Source: an uncultured Saprospirales bacterium (lineage in GTDB: Bacteria > Bacteroidota > Bacteroidia > Chitinophagales > Saprospiraceae). Taken from it: a stretch of DNA of 46,629 nt. The position numbers were made by a program, and so were the translations under genes. The notes under the pieces were generated by a model, which worked only from the letters and a program-made list of their open reading frames with translations, had not been told where the DNA came from and ran no database searches. The DNA lies in NCBI GenBank assembly GCA_937926355.1, contig CALAZP010000142.1:1-46629 (forward strand), given 5' to 3'. Below, piece after piece: positions 1-8,251 of this stretch; positions within the stretch are counted from its first letter, which is position 1; each line of letters begins with the position of its first letter.

Positions 1-692
1 AATACGATAACCCGAGAATATATGAATCTTTGTATTCTATTGAAGCCGAAAATGACTTAGACGGAGCTTACAAGTTCATTGAAGAGGGAAGAGCAAAATA
101 TCCAGATGAATCAAGTTTATTATTTGCAGACATTAACCATTCTCTTAAAACCAATCAATTGGATATTCTTTTAGGGAAGTTGGCTGATGGTATAGCTGCT
201 GAACCCGAAAATGAATCTCTTTATATGGTTTCAGGTAGCGTTTACGAACAGTTGTTTAGTAAATTAGCCAAAGAAGGTGATATGGAAGGCCCTGAAGCGA
301 ATTCGTATTTTGAAAATTCTATTGCTAATTACCAAAAAGCTTTTGAGCTAAATCCTGAATATTCTAATGCCATATACAGTATTGGAGCCATATATTTCAA
401 TAAGGCTGCGATTATGTCTCAAAATTTAGAACCCTTATCGGAAGATTATTCCAAAGCTGGAATGCAAAAATTCAATGATTTGTTAGAAAAGGTTCAAGCA
501 GAATTCGAGAAAGCTTTACCATACTTTAAGCAATCAGAAGCCATGGACCCTAATGATATGAATACCTTGATTGCATTGAAAGAAATTTTTGCTCGGAAAA
601 ACGAGTTGGAATTATCCAATGAGTTTAAAGAAAGATTAGAAAAAATTCAAGCGGGTGAAACTATAGAAAGTAGTTATTTTAAGCTAGACTAA
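1..692 (+). CDS. TPR-repeat protein, 5' end cut by window edge
   Basis: The reading frame is already open at the first bases of the window (frame beginning at base 3), so this is the 3' portion of a longer gene. The first possible start codon inside the window is a TTG at 30, which is probably not the real start. The visible ~230 residues are rich in alternating helices with TPR-like spacing, for example FELNPEYSNAIYSIGAIYFN and YFKQSEAMDPNDMNTLIALK. Such proteins act as protein-interaction scaffolds; in Bacteroidota many are periplasmic or envelope-associated, but the signal region is outside the window so location cannot be judged. The gene ends just before a perfect inverted repeat at 701-730 and converges on the Hsp15-like gene. 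No specific function is claimed. Confidence 0.8.
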   Translation, partial: YDNPRIYESLYSIEAENDLDGAYKFIEEGRAKYPDESSLLFADINHSLKTNQLDILLGKLADGIAAEPENESLYMVSGSVYEQLFSKLAKEGDMEGPEANSYFENSIANYQKAFELNPEYSNAIYSIGAIYFNKAAIMSQNLEPLSEDYSKAGMQKFNDLLEKVQAEFEKALPYFKQSEAMDPNDMNTLIALKEIFARKNELELSNEFKERLEKIQAGETIESSYFKLD

Positions 693-700
693 AATTTTTT

Positions 701-730
701 AGGAGGAAAATAAATTTTTATTTTCCTCCT
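701..730. terminator. Perfect 14-bp inverted repeat between convergent genes
   Basis: Bases 701-714 (AGGAGGAAAATAAA) are exactly complementary to 717-730, separated by two bases. In practice the innermost A/T pairs would open to form a loop. An A6/T6-type tract lies on the left side (691-700). It sits between the stop codon of the TPR gene and the last codons of the minus-strand S4-domain gene, whose final codons form part of the right arm. A bidirectional terminator is the simplest reading; the stem is AT-rich, so its strength is uncertain. Confidence 0.6.
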
Positions 731-1134
731 TCTAGATCTTTCTCTTCTAAAAAGAAGTCTTCTTTAAAATTTTCAATTACCCTTCTTTCCTTTTTAGTAG
801 GTCGACCCAAACCTTTCTCTCTGAATTCTGTAGGGCTTTTGCCAATAAACCAATCTTTATATTTATTAAGTTCTTGCTCTGACGTTTGATTGATGTAACA
901 TTTTTCCGCAATAGGGGCGCCTACTCTTTTATCAATAATATTTACTACTTCAAAAATCAGGGTGAATCCATCCTTCTTAACCTCTATATGATTTCCTATT
1001 TGAATAAGAAATGATGGTTTAACCAGTATATCATTTACTCGGACTTTACCATTTTTACAAGCATCAGTAGCCAAAGTTCTGGTCTTAAAAAGTCTGACAC
1101 TCCAAAGCCATTTATCAATTCTGGTTTTTTCCAT
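718..1134 (-). CDS. hslR: Hsp15-like RNA-binding S4 domain protein
   Basis: 138 aa. The N-terminal S4 domain (about residues 3-65) opens with RIDKWLWSVRLFKTRTLA and continues with NGKVRVNDILVKPSFLIQIG, the classic S4 RNA-binding fold. The C-terminal part has the basic RPTKKERR segment shared with Hsp15/HslR. Members of this family bind 50S subunits carrying stalled nascent chains, or act in related ribosome-rescue roles (RqcP in Firmicutes). It lies 5 bases downstream of the DUF58 gene and is probably the last gene of a trxA-DUF58-hslR transcript. Its last codons overlap the inverted repeat at 701-730. The family assignment is firm; whether it is HslR or RqcP in function is inference. Confidence 0.85.
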   Translation of the reverse strand: MEKTRIDKWLWSVRLFKTRTLATDACKNGKVRVNDILVKPSFLIQIGNHIEVKKDGFTLIFEVVNIIDKRVGAPIAEKCYINQTSEQELNKYKDWFIGKSPTEFREKGLGRPTKKERRVIENFKEDFFLEEKDLEGGK

Positions 1135-1139
1135 AAAGA

Positions 1140-2057
1140 TTATCGGCTCATTTTATTTCTTTTCACTAAATAATTTTGAAGGACCGAACCAAAGCCACTA
1201 GATAAATCAGCTTCTATAAAATCTATTCCAAATTGCAAACATTTATCCTTAAGTCCTTTCATGTAGTCCGCCATTTTTTGAGCATATTCTTCTTTTAAGC
1301 GTGAACTTTGCAGTTTTACTTCCTCACCTGTTTCCAGATCTACAAATAAGTAAGGTCTATTTTCAAATTCAAAAGAAATCTCAGATTTTTGATCAACCAC
1401 ATGGAATAGTAGAACCTCATGCTTATTATACTTCAAGTGTTGTAATGAAGAAAATAAGTCATTAGGATTTTCATTTGAAGAAAACATATCACTGAAAATA
1501 ACCACTAAAGACCTTTTATGAATGAGTTCTGCAATTTGATGAAGGATTTTGGAGGTATTAGTCTTTTGAAGTAAGTTGTGTTGGTGAATCTTATTTTCCA
1601 ATTGACTCATCAACATTTTGAAATGGCTAGTATTAGATTTGCATAATGTATTAACAATTAAATCTTCATCGAAGAGACTCAAACCAAAAGCATCTCTTTG
1701 TTTTTGAAGTAAATACATAATTGAAGCAGCACCTAAAGCTGCGTATTGCAATTTATTAATCGATTCAGATTGATAGGGAAAAGCCATTGAGGAAGATGCG
1801 TCTACTACTAATTGGCACCTGAGATTTGTTTCTTCTTCATATTTTTTTGTAAACATTTTCTCTGTTCTGGCGTAGACCTTCCAATCAATAAATTTAGTAG
1901 ACTCACCAGGATTATATATTCTATGTTCAGCAAATTCAGCTGAAAATCCATGAAACGGACTTTTATGTCTTCCTATTATGAAGCCTTCAACTACTTGTTT
2001 GGCTAATAATTCTAAGTTACCAAACTCTCTAAAAACTTTTCCCTCCAATTTGTACAT
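1140..2057 (-). CDS. DUF58 (von Willebrand A-like) protein
   Basis: 305 aa. The N-terminal half carries the DUF58 signature HGFSAEFAEHRIYNPGE followed by DWKVYARTEK. A vWA-like segment starts LVVDASSSMAF, a DxSxS MIDAS-type motif, so metal binding is plausible. DUF58 proteins of Bacteroidota usually sit beside a MoxR AAA+ ATPase and Bat membrane proteins as part of a chaperone-like or aerotolerance system; none of those partners is next to this copy. There is no signal peptide or membrane segment, so it should be cytosolic. It is 8 bases downstream of trxA and 5 bases upstream of the S4-domain gene, so co-transcription is likely. Confidence 0.85.
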   Translation of the reverse strand: MYKLEGKVFREFGNLELLAKQVVEGFIIGRHKSPFHGFSAEFAEHRIYNPGESTKFIDWKVYARTEKMFTKKYEEETNLRCQLVVDASSSMAFPYQSESINKLQYAALGAASIMYLLQKQRDAFGLSLFDEDLIVNTLCKSNTSHFKMLMSQLENKIHQHNLLQKTNTSKILHQIAELIHKRSLVVIFSDMFSSNENPNDLFSSLQHLKYNKHEVLLFHVVDQKSEISFEFENRPYLFVDLETGEEVKLQSSRLKEEYAQKMADYMKGLKDKCLQFGIDFIEADLSSGFGSVLQNYLVKRNKMSR

Positions 2058-2065
2058 AGAAAAAG

Positions 2066-2386
2066 TTAAGCTAGTTGAGCTTCTATCTTATCAGCTAAAT
2101 TCTTCTTAGTAGTCGTTCCAACATGTTGATCTACAACTTCCCCATTCTTAATCACCAATATTGTTGGAATACTTCTAATATTATACTTCATTGCTACTTC
2201 AGGATTTTGATCGACATCCAATTTTCCAATAACGGCTTTTCCTTCATAATCCTTCGCGAGTTCCTCTATAATTGGAGCAATTATTCTACATGGTCCACAC
2301 CATGCAGCCCAAAAATCAACAAGAGCAACAGTTCCTTCCCCCATTGCCTTTTCTTCAAAATTCGCATCTGTAAATTCTAATGCCAT
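2066..2386 (-). CDS. trxA: Thioredoxin
   Basis: 106 aa, the normal thioredoxin length. The active site WCGPC has its cysteines at residues 30 and 33, and the cis-proline is in RSIPT at residue 74. The fold-defining VDFWAAWC and KLDVDQNPE segments are present. It reduces protein disulfides in the cytosol and would receive electrons from the thioredoxin reductase encoded at 39567-40502 in this same window. No signal peptide is present. It leads a tight minus-strand run with the DUF58 and S4 genes (gap of 8 bases). The gap to the upstream SUI1 gene is 59 bases, where a promoter could sit, although I see no clear consensus. Confidence 0.97.
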   Translation of the reverse strand: MALEFTDANFEEKAMGEGTVALVDFWAAWCGPCRIIAPIIEELAKDYEGKAVIGKLDVDQNPEVAMKYNIRSIPTILVIKNGEVVDQHVGTTTKKNLADKIEAQLA

Positions 2387-2445
2387 TTTTAATTAATTTA
2401 TTTTGTGATTAAATTTCATAGTAAACGCTTAGAAGAAGAATGAGT

Positions 2446-2802
2446 TTAGCCACCAGATTTTTTGGTGTTAATAAAACCTTTTTTTTGCAGATGCTCCACT
2501 ATTTTTTCTCTATGGTTACCTTGAATAAGAATAATTCCATCTTTAACAGAACCGCCAACCCCGCAAATTTTTTTCAAAGTTTTTCCTAGGTCTTCTAGTG
2601 CTTCTTTAATTCCTTCAAAACCTTCAATCAAGGTAACCTCCTTTCCATTTCTTTGTTTGCGGTCAATTTTAACCCTCAATTTTTGTTGTTCATTAGGAAC
2701 ATGAGTTTTAAGATCATCAAAAAAAGAGTTATTAAAATTAAAATCCGGATCAGTAGAGTAAACTACTGAGGATTGATTTTCATTCTTTTTCTTCTTTACC
2801 AT
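2446..2802 (-). CDS. SUI1/eIF1-like translation factor (YciH family)
   Basis: 118 aa. The C-terminal two-thirds form the SUI1 domain: RVKIDRKQRNGKEVTLIEG, then LGKTLKKICGVGGSVKDG and IILIQGNHREKIVEHLQKKG. The N-terminal ~30 residues are low-complexity and lysine/asparagine-rich. Bacterial YciH proteins bind the small ribosomal subunit and influence start-site fidelity and stress-time initiation. It is divergent from ctlX with a 53-base spacer, and upstream of trxA on the same strand. Family assignment is firm; physiological role in this phylum is not established from sequence. Confidence 0.9.
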   Translation of the reverse strand: MVKKKKNENQSSVVYSTDPDFNFNNSFFDDLKTHVPNEQQKLRVKIDRKQRNGKEVTLIEGFEGIKEALEDLGKTLKKICGVGGSVKDGIILIQGNHREKIVEHLQKKGFINTKKSGG

Positions 2803-2855
2803 ATTAATCGTTTAATTCACAAATTTGCATTTAATTTTGTAAAAATTTAAGTTCA

Positions 2856-3794
2856 GTGGCTTTAGAAACAATTTTTCGTCAAATTACTAATACCATACTT
2901 ATGGTACGTCCGCATAATTTTGGATATAATTCAGAAACTGCAGTAAATAATACTTTTCAAAAGAATTCAAATAGTATAGATTCTAAACAAGTATCATTAA
3001 TGGCTCTGAAAGAGTTTGATCATATGGTGGATAGTTTAAGGAATAAGGATGTAGTTATAGAGGTTTGTCAAGATACTGACCTGCCCTTAAAAAGCGATGC
3101 TGTTTTCCCTAATAATTGGGTTACTTTTCATGAGAATGATGAAGTTTTCACCTACCCCATGTTTAGTTCTATTAGGCGTAATGAAGTTAGGCTTGATCTT
3201 CTGGAACAACTTATGGATAGATATTCTTTTAAAAAAATTCATCAATTTCATAGGCTTGCTGAAGATGGAATTTATTTGGAAGGAACTGGAAGTATGGTTT
3301 TGGATAGAATAAATAGACTGGTTTACGCATGTTTAAGTGATAGAACTGACATCACATTGATCAATAAATTCTGCGAAATAGCAAAGTTTTCTCCAGTAAT
3401 GTTTAATGCCAATAATGAAGATGGAATTCCAATATACCACACCAATGTTATGATGGCTTTAGGAATTGATTTTGCTATTGTTTGTATGGAAACTATTGTA
3501 AAAAATGATAGAAAAAAAGTTTCTAATTATTTACATGAAAGTAATAAGATCATTATACCTATTAGCTTTAAGCAAATGAATCAATTTGCTGGAAATATGC
3601 TACAGGTACAGATGAAAAATGGTAATCCACTTTTAGTAATGTCTCAATCTGCATTTGATTCTTTGAGTGAGGAACAGTTAGATATACTGAGAGAAAAAAC
3701 TGAAATTCTTTCTATTCCTATTCCTACGATAGAGCACTACGGTGGCGGAAGTGTTAGGTGTATGATGGCTGAAATATTTTGTCACTCCAAATAA
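2856..3794 (+). CDS. ctlX: Citrulline utilization hydrolase CtlX (amidinotransferase fold)
   Basis: 312 aa with a GTG start; an in-frame stop at 2832-2834 excludes a longer form and the sequence already matches the family N-terminus (ITNTILMVRPHNFGYN). The GME/arginine-deiminase superfamily motifs are visible: LEGTGSMVLDR with the catalytic glutamate, YHTNVMMALG with the histidine, and GGGSVRCMMAEIF with the nucleophilic cysteine at residue 302. The CtlX subgroup is linked to citrulline use in Bacteroidota and relatives; the alternative is another guanidine-modifying hydrolase. There are no arginine-pathway genes next to it. The 3' end overlaps the convergent phosphoribosyltransferase gene by 13 bases. 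Confidence 0.85.
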   Translation: MALETIFRQITNTILMVRPHNFGYNSETAVNNTFQKNSNSIDSKQVSLMALKEFDHMVDSLRNKDVVIEVCQDTDLPLKSDAVFPNNWVTFHENDEVFTYPMFSSIRRNEVRLDLLEQLMDRYSFKKIHQFHRLAEDGIYLEGTGSMVLDRINRLVYACLSDRTDITLINKFCEIAKFSPVMFNANNEDGIPIYHTNVMMALGIDFAIVCMETIVKNDRKKVSNYLHESNKIIIPISFKQMNQFAGNMLQVQMKNGNPLLVMSQSAFDSLSEEQLDILREKTEILSIPIPTIEHYGGGSVRCMMAEIFCHSK

Positions 3795-4276
3795 GCAAGA
3801 GATTTATTTTCCTCTAAAGTTACTTCTATATTTTCCTTTAAAGTGGTGGCTAAAGACATTCCGTAATAATTGACTTGAATGGGAAATACTTTATGTTTTC
3901 TGTCGACCAATACGGCTACTTCAATTTTTTTGGGTAGGCTTTGCAATATTGGGGTAAAGGCGTAGAATATAGTTCTACCAGTATTGGCGACGTCATCAAC
4001 AAGAATAACAACCTTATTATTAAAAATACCCTCAGGTGCTGACAGATTAATTTTTTCTGTATTGGGGGCAGCGGGATTAAGAGAAATCCTTACGAGATGA
4101 ACCTTTATTTCTGAGTTAATTTTTTCAATTTCCTCAAGCAATTTTTTTCCAAATGAAAATCCTTTATTGTTAAGACCTACTAGAAACAATTCTATTTCAC
4201 CATAATTTTCTTCTAATATTTGAGTGGCAATTCGACGTATTTTTTGATTAATTTGTTTATTATTAAGTATTATCAT
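3782..4276 (-). CDS. PyrR-like phosphoribosyltransferase
   Basis: 164 aa, slightly shorter than typical PyrR (about 180). The PRPP-binding signature VVILVDDVANTGRT lies at residues 89-102. Downstream, VAVLVDRKHKVFPIQVNYYG matches the PyrR-type region following the PRPP loop. PyrR proteins in Firmicutes are both pyr-mRNA-binding attenuators and weak uracil phosphoribosyltransferases; in Bacteroidota the homologues stand alone and no pyr genes are near, so I call only the transferase family. It overlaps ctlX at its 3' end and is divergent from the membrane Fe-S gene with a 14-base spacer. Confidence 0.8.
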   Translation of the reverse strand: MIILNNKQINQKIRRIATQILEENYGEIELFLVGLNNKGFSFGKKLLEEIEKINSEIKVHLVRISLNPAAPNTEKINLSAPEGIFNNKVVILVDDVANTGRTIFYAFTPILQSLPKKIEVAVLVDRKHKVFPIQVNYYGMSLATTLKENIEVTLEENKSLAYLE

Positions 4277-4290
4277 TTGAAAGTCATTTT

Positions 4291-5556
4291 ATGTGGACTC
4301 CATTTATATTTTCATTTTTGTTTTTGGGATCAGTAGGTATTGCTCTTTATCAGTTTAAACAAGTTTTTAACAAAATAAGATTAGGCAAACCTTACAAGGC
4401 TAAAGGTAAAAAAATAGCAAGACTTAAGAATCTTCTTTTAATCGCTTTGGGCCAGTCTAAAATGTTTAAAAAATGGATGCCTGCCATTTTTCATGGATTT
4501 ATTTATCTGGCATTTTTAATAACTCAAATTGAACTTATTGAAATTATTATTGATGGATTCACCGGATCACATCGATTTTTCCATAGTTATTTTAATCCAG
4601 TTTGGTATCCGTGGATTATCAATTTTATTGAAATTTTATCTTTGCTAGCCTTTATTGCAACCTTAATTTTTATTATTAGGAGAAATATTCTTTCTATTTC
4701 TCGGTTGCAAAAAGATGAACTTAAGGGTTGGCCTAAAAGAGATGCCAACTTGATTTTAATATTTGAAATATTGTTGATTGGGTTCATTTTTCTAATGAAT
4801 AGTGCAGATATGGCTATAGATGATAAAGGATTTTGGATAAGTGGATGGATAAGTCATTTTTTTAAAGATTTAACGGCAAACTCAGTTTTCGTTCTTGAGC
4901 GGATAGGGTGGTGGGGACACTTTATTATGGTTATGGTCTTTCTTAATTATTTACCTTTTTCCAAACATTTACATATTCTTGTTGCTTTTCCTAATACCTA
5001 TTATACCGACATTCAACCTATTGGAAAAATTGAAAATATGCCTGTAATAATGAATGAAGTTAGAGAAATGTTAGGAATTGAAATATTGGAATCAGAGGAG
5101 AAACTTCATTTGAAAGAAGATGATAATTTTGGAGCAAAAGATATCACTGATTTATCTCAAAAGACTATTTTAGAAGCATTCTCTTGCACAGAATGTGGGA
5201 GATGCACTGATGTTTGTCCAGCAAATATTACGGGTAAAAAATTATCCCCGCGCAAAATCATGATGGATATCCGTGACAGAACTAATCAATTTTATCAAAA
5301 TAGAAATCAACCTAATGGTTCCCTTTTTGATTTTATTACAAATGAAGAAATTTTTGCTTGTACCACATGTAATGCATGTGTAGAAGCATGTCCTATTATG
5401 ATTAATCCTTTAAAACCAATTCTTGAACTTAGGCGATATAAAATACTATCTGAGTCATCAGGTCCGAGCGATTGGATGCCCATGTTTAATAGCTTAGAAA
5501 ATGGACAATCTGTTTGGGCAGTTAATGAGAGCAGAACAAATTGGATAGAACAATGA
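4291..5556 (+). CDS. Membrane-bound (Fe-S) protein, NarI/HdrE-like membrane part fused to a 2[4Fe-4S] domain
   Basis: 421 aa. Five hydrophobic segments fill about residues 1-230. Histidines in the second one (AIFHGFIYLAF) and around the last (GHFIMVMVFL and FSKHLHI) could ligate heme b as in NarI/HdrE. The C-terminal part has two ferredoxin-type motifs, CTECGRCTDVCP (about residue 299) and CTTCNACVEACP (about residue 357). This is the layout of membrane subunits that pass electrons between a quinone pool and a CCG-domain partner. That partner is the next gene, which starts within this stop codon (ATGA overlap at 5553-5556). The electron donor cannot be deduced: ETF, lactate and glycerol-3-phosphate systems use similar parts. 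Confidence 0.85.
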   Translation: MWTPFIFSFLFLGSVGIALYQFKQVFNKIRLGKPYKAKGKKIARLKNLLLIALGQSKMFKKWMPAIFHGFIYLAFLITQIELIEIIIDGFTGSHRFFHSYFNPVWYPWIINFIEILSLLAFIATLIFIIRRNILSISRLQKDELKGWPKRDANLILIFEILLIGFIFLMNSADMAIDDKGFWISGWISHFFKDLTANSVFVLERIGWWGHFIMVMVFLNYLPFSKHLHILVAFPNTYYTDIQPIGKIENMPVIMNEVREMLGIEILESEEKLHLKEDDNFGAKDITDLSQKTILEAFSCTECGRCTDVCPANITGKKLSPRKIMMDIRDRTNQFYQNRNQPNGSLFDFITNEEIFACTTCNACVEACPIMINPLKPILELRRYKILSESSGPSDWMPMFNSLENGQSVWAVNESRTNWIEQ

Positions 5557-6341
5557 AAATTAATAATATTCAAACTTTAGCTGATTGGAAATTAAAAGAA
5601 CAAAAACCTGAAGTAGTATTTTGGGTAGGCTGTGCTGGTTCCTTCGATTCTAGAGCTATTAAAGTAACCAAAGCATTTGTTTCCATTCTTCAGAGTGCTT
5701 CTATTACATTTGCAATTTTGGGTCAAGAGGAACAATGTACAGGAGATCCTGCTAGGCGAAGTGGTAACGAATTTTTATTCCAACTTTTAGCTAATCAAAA
5801 TATTCAGAACTTAAATAAATATCAAGTTCAAAAAATAGTTACCACCTGCCCACATTGTTTTAATACTTTAAAAAATGAATATCCAGAACTTGGTGGTCAT
5901 TATGAAGTGTTACATCATACTGAATTTATAAATGAATTACTTAAATCAGGCAGGCTAAAAATTAAAGGAACTAGTGAATTCAAAGGAAAGAAAATTACTT
6001 ATCACGATTCCTGCTATATTGGGAGAGCAAACGGAATTTATGAAGCTCCACGGTCAATAATAGAACAATTAGATTTGGATCTTGTGGAACTTAAAAGATG
6101 TAAATCAAATGGACTTTGTTGTGGAGCAGGTGGTGCACAAATGTTTAAGGAAGAAGAAATGGGTAAAAAAAGAATTAATGAGGAGAGAACCCAAGATATT
6201 ATGGAATCAAAAGCATCTATTGTTACTGCTAATTGTCCTTTTTGTATTACTATGCTAAATGATGGAATTAAATCTAAAGGAAAAGAAGAGGATATTTTAG
6301 TTTTAGATTTAGCAGAACTTATATTAAATAATATTTCATGA
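5553..6341 (+). CDS. HdrB/GlpC-like CCG-domain Fe-S protein
   Basis: 262 aa from the ATG at 5553; an in-frame TTG 12 bases upstream is less likely because 5553 gives the typical ATGA coupling with the preceding gene. Two cysteine-rich CCG-type domains are seen. The first has VGCAGSFDS, QCTGDPARR and TTCPHCFNTL. The second has YHDSCYIGR, GLCCGAGGAQMF and TANCPFCITML. These domains bind unusual [4Fe-4S] clusters in HdrB, GlpC and LutA. No membrane segment is present, so it should dock to the membrane subunit encoded just upstream. Together the two genes look like a split HdrDE/GlpC-type electron-transfer module. Confidence 0.87.
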   Translation: MKINNIQTLADWKLKEQKPEVVFWVGCAGSFDSRAIKVTKAFVSILQSASITFAILGQEEQCTGDPARRSGNEFLFQLLANQNIQNLNKYQVQKIVTTCPHCFNTLKNEYPELGGHYEVLHHTEFINELLKSGRLKIKGTSEFKGKKITYHDSCYIGRANGIYEAPRSIIEQLDLDLVELKRCKSNGLCCGAGGAQMFKEEEMGKKRINEERTQDIMESKASIVTANCPFCITMLNDGIKSKGKEEDILVLDLAELILNNIS

Positions 6342-6835
6342 TATCTATACCAGAAAATTACTCTGATGAAAGTAAAATTTGGATCTATACCTCCAATAGA
6401 ATATTAAATGATAATGAGTTATCTTACTTAGATCATAAGTTAGGTTCTTTTATTGAAAATTGGGTAAGCCATAGCCAACAATTAAAAGCTTTTGGTTCCA
6501 TTTACAAGAGTCAAATTATCTTATTAGTTGTCGATGAGTCTCTAGCCATGGCTAGCGGATGTTCTATTGACTCCTCTGTTACTTTTATCAAGCAGATAGG
6601 TCAGGAATTAGAAATTGATTTTTTTAATAGATGGAACTTTCTATATCTAGATAAAGACCAAAATATCCAATTGATTTCAAAAGATGAGCTGAATAATGCG
6701 CTTCAAGAGGGTACGATTAATTTTGACACTCCTTTTATTGATCCATTAGTTAAAACCTTAAAAGAATTTAAAAATGGTTTTATTAAACCACTAGGAGGAA
6801 GTTGGCACAAAAATTTTTTAAATGTCTCGAATTAA
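6338..6835 (+). CDS. Conserved hypothetical protein, third gene of the Fe-S operon
   Basis: 165 aa, soluble, with no signal peptide. It starts with an ATGA overlap on the CCG protein (6338-6341) and ends 14 bases inside the next gene, so translation is probably coupled. Visible features are WIYTSNRILNDNELSYLD near the start, a hydrophobic stretch IILLVVDESLAMASGCSID, and a C-terminal FIKPLGGSWHKNFL. Similar Bacteroidota proteins have sometimes been labelled ABC transporter ATPase. I see no Walker A or signature motif, so I do not use that label. A role linked to the Fe-S module is inferred only from position. Confidence 0.8.
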   Translation: MISIPENYSDESKIWIYTSNRILNDNELSYLDHKLGSFIENWVSHSQQLKAFGSIYKSQIILLVVDESLAMASGCSIDSSVTFIKQIGQELEIDFFNRWNFLYLDKDQNIQLISKDELNNALQEGTINFDTPFIDPLVKTLKEFKNGFIKPLGGSWHKNFLNVSN

Positions 6836-7289
6836 AAAATTTTTGGGGATAGAAGGAGTAAAGGTAAATTTTGATGAAACTACCCAAATAGACCTCAAAG
6901 CTGGTGAGGTGAGTGGTAAACTCTTAATAAAAAGCAAAGTTCCATCTTTAATTAAATCCATCCATATTCAAGTTATTGAGAAATATCAGAGGGGTAATAA
7001 GAATAATCAAAGAATATCTGAATATATCCTTTTTTCTAAAATAATATTACCTAAGAGTTTAAGCGTAGATAGAGAAAAGGTACTCGAAATACCTTTTGTT
7101 TACCCAATTTATCGTCATAAATCAGAAATGGATTTACTAGAAGAAAGTAATTTTTTATTAAAACCTTTAGTTGGAATAGCTAAGAAATTATATCAAGTTA
7201 AATCTAATTATTCAATAACCGTAACGCTTCAAATTGAAGGAAGTGGCGTTAAACCTTTTGCTAATAAAAATTTATTTCCTGTTAAATGA
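6822..7289 (+). CDS. Hypothetical beta-rich protein, arrestin/Spo0M-like (tentative)
   Basis: 155 aa, fourth gene of the overlapping operon. The pattern FLGIEGVKVNFDETTQI, then a gain-of-G segment KAGEVSGKLLIKSK and paired beta strands, resembles the start of Spo0M/arrestin-like proteins. Clear catalytic motifs are absent. No signal peptide or membrane helix. It overlaps the preceding gene by 14 bases and the convergent TPR lipoprotein gene by 18 bases. The fold guess is from strand pattern only and could be wrong. Confidence 0.7.
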   Translation: MSRIKKFLGIEGVKVNFDETTQIDLKAGEVSGKLLIKSKVPSLIKSIHIQVIEKYQRGNKNNQRISEYILFSKIILPKSLSVDREKVLEIPFVYPIYRHKSEMDLLEESNFLLKPLVGIAKKLYQVKSNYSITVTLQIEGSGVKPFANKNLFPVK

Positions 7290-8156
7290 TTCTATAATTT
7301 CTTCTTCAGATTTTCCTAGGTTTTCTATTAAAAATTTGGCATCGTCTATAAAATCACTATTGGGAAATTTTTCTATGAAATCGTTATAGGCAATTTTGGC
7401 ATCCTCCATTCTACCTAAGTCATTATCTAAGGTAAAGGCATAAAGGAAGTGCACCTGTCCAATTTTATTATACTCTTTATAATTTGTAATAAGCCATTCA
7501 TACAAGTCAATAGTTCTGGAATATTTTTGAATTGCCCTTGAAGCTTCACTTGCCTTAAAGAGATATTCTGGCACTAATTTGTTGTCGGGTTGAAGCATAG
7601 TAAAAAGTACAGATCCTTCAATAAAATTATTTGCCTGTAAAAAATCAATTTTACCAGTATTTTCATTAAAAATTAATTCACTAATGTTATCTAAAGTTTG
7701 AGGAACAGATAAGGTGGAATCAATAATTTTCTTCTTTACATCATTGGTATTTGGAAAAAATTCTAAGGTACATTTATAGACGATTTGTGCAAGAAGTTCA
7801 TTTTGAAATTTTTCTCTAAGAATATTGCCAAGAAATAGGCCATTTGCTGCATTATTTAAAGAATTATAATATTCTCTATATCCCTTTTCCAATAATTCAA
7901 CAGCTGATTGAGGTCTATTAATTCTAGATAGTAATTCAGCAGCTCTTATTAAATATACAGGTGATTTTGAATCGTTTGTATATTCAGAAATATAAGATTG
8001 ATAAGTTTCTAATAGAATTTCAATATCTTCTTGCTCTGCACCTTCTTTGACTAACAGTTCTAGCTGATTTATTTCGTTTTGCATTAGTAGGTTTGGATCA
8101 TTCTTACAAGAGGCAAAACCTAAAACAATAATGAAGAATAGAAATAACCTTCTCAT
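7272..8156 (-). CDS. TPR-repeat lipoprotein
   Basis: 294 aa. It begins with a lipoprotein signal, MRRLFLFFIIVLGFASC, with the lipobox cysteine at residue 17. The rest is helical with TPR-like units such as SAVELLEKGYREYYNS and DAKIAYNDFIEKFPNSDFID, the latter typical of outer-membrane assembly lipoproteins (BamD/YbgF-like repeats). It is probably anchored in the periplasmic leaflet of a membrane. No partner gene is adjacent, so no specific role is claimed. Divergent from the photolyase gene, with a 95-base spacer, and overlapping the preceding convergent gene by 18 bases. Confidence 0.85.
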   Translation of the reverse strand: MRRLFLFFIIVLGFASCKNDPNLLMQNEINQLELLVKEGAEQEDIEILLETYQSYISEYTNDSKSPVYLIRAAELLSRINRPQSAVELLEKGYREYYNSLNNAANGLFLGNILREKFQNELLAQIVYKCTLEFFPNTNDVKKKIIDSTLSVPQTLDNISELIFNENTGKIDFLQANNFIEGSVLFTMLQPDNKLVPEYLFKASEASRAIQKYSRTIDLYEWLITNYKEYNKIGQVHFLYAFTLDNDLGRMEDAKIAYNDFIEKFPNSDFIDDAKFLIENLGKSEEEIIESFNRK

Positions 8157-8251
8157 GGATTTTTATTTTTTGCGAAATTAATATCTTTTTTAAAATCACG
8201 TAAGATAGTATAGGCCACAAACTATTTATTGGAGGGTTTGTTTTGTAGGCT

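Noticed and set aside
6338..6835. ABC transporter ATPase label for the third gene of the Fe-S operon
   Set aside because: No Walker A, Walker B or ABC signature is visible; the label seems to be an inherited naming error.
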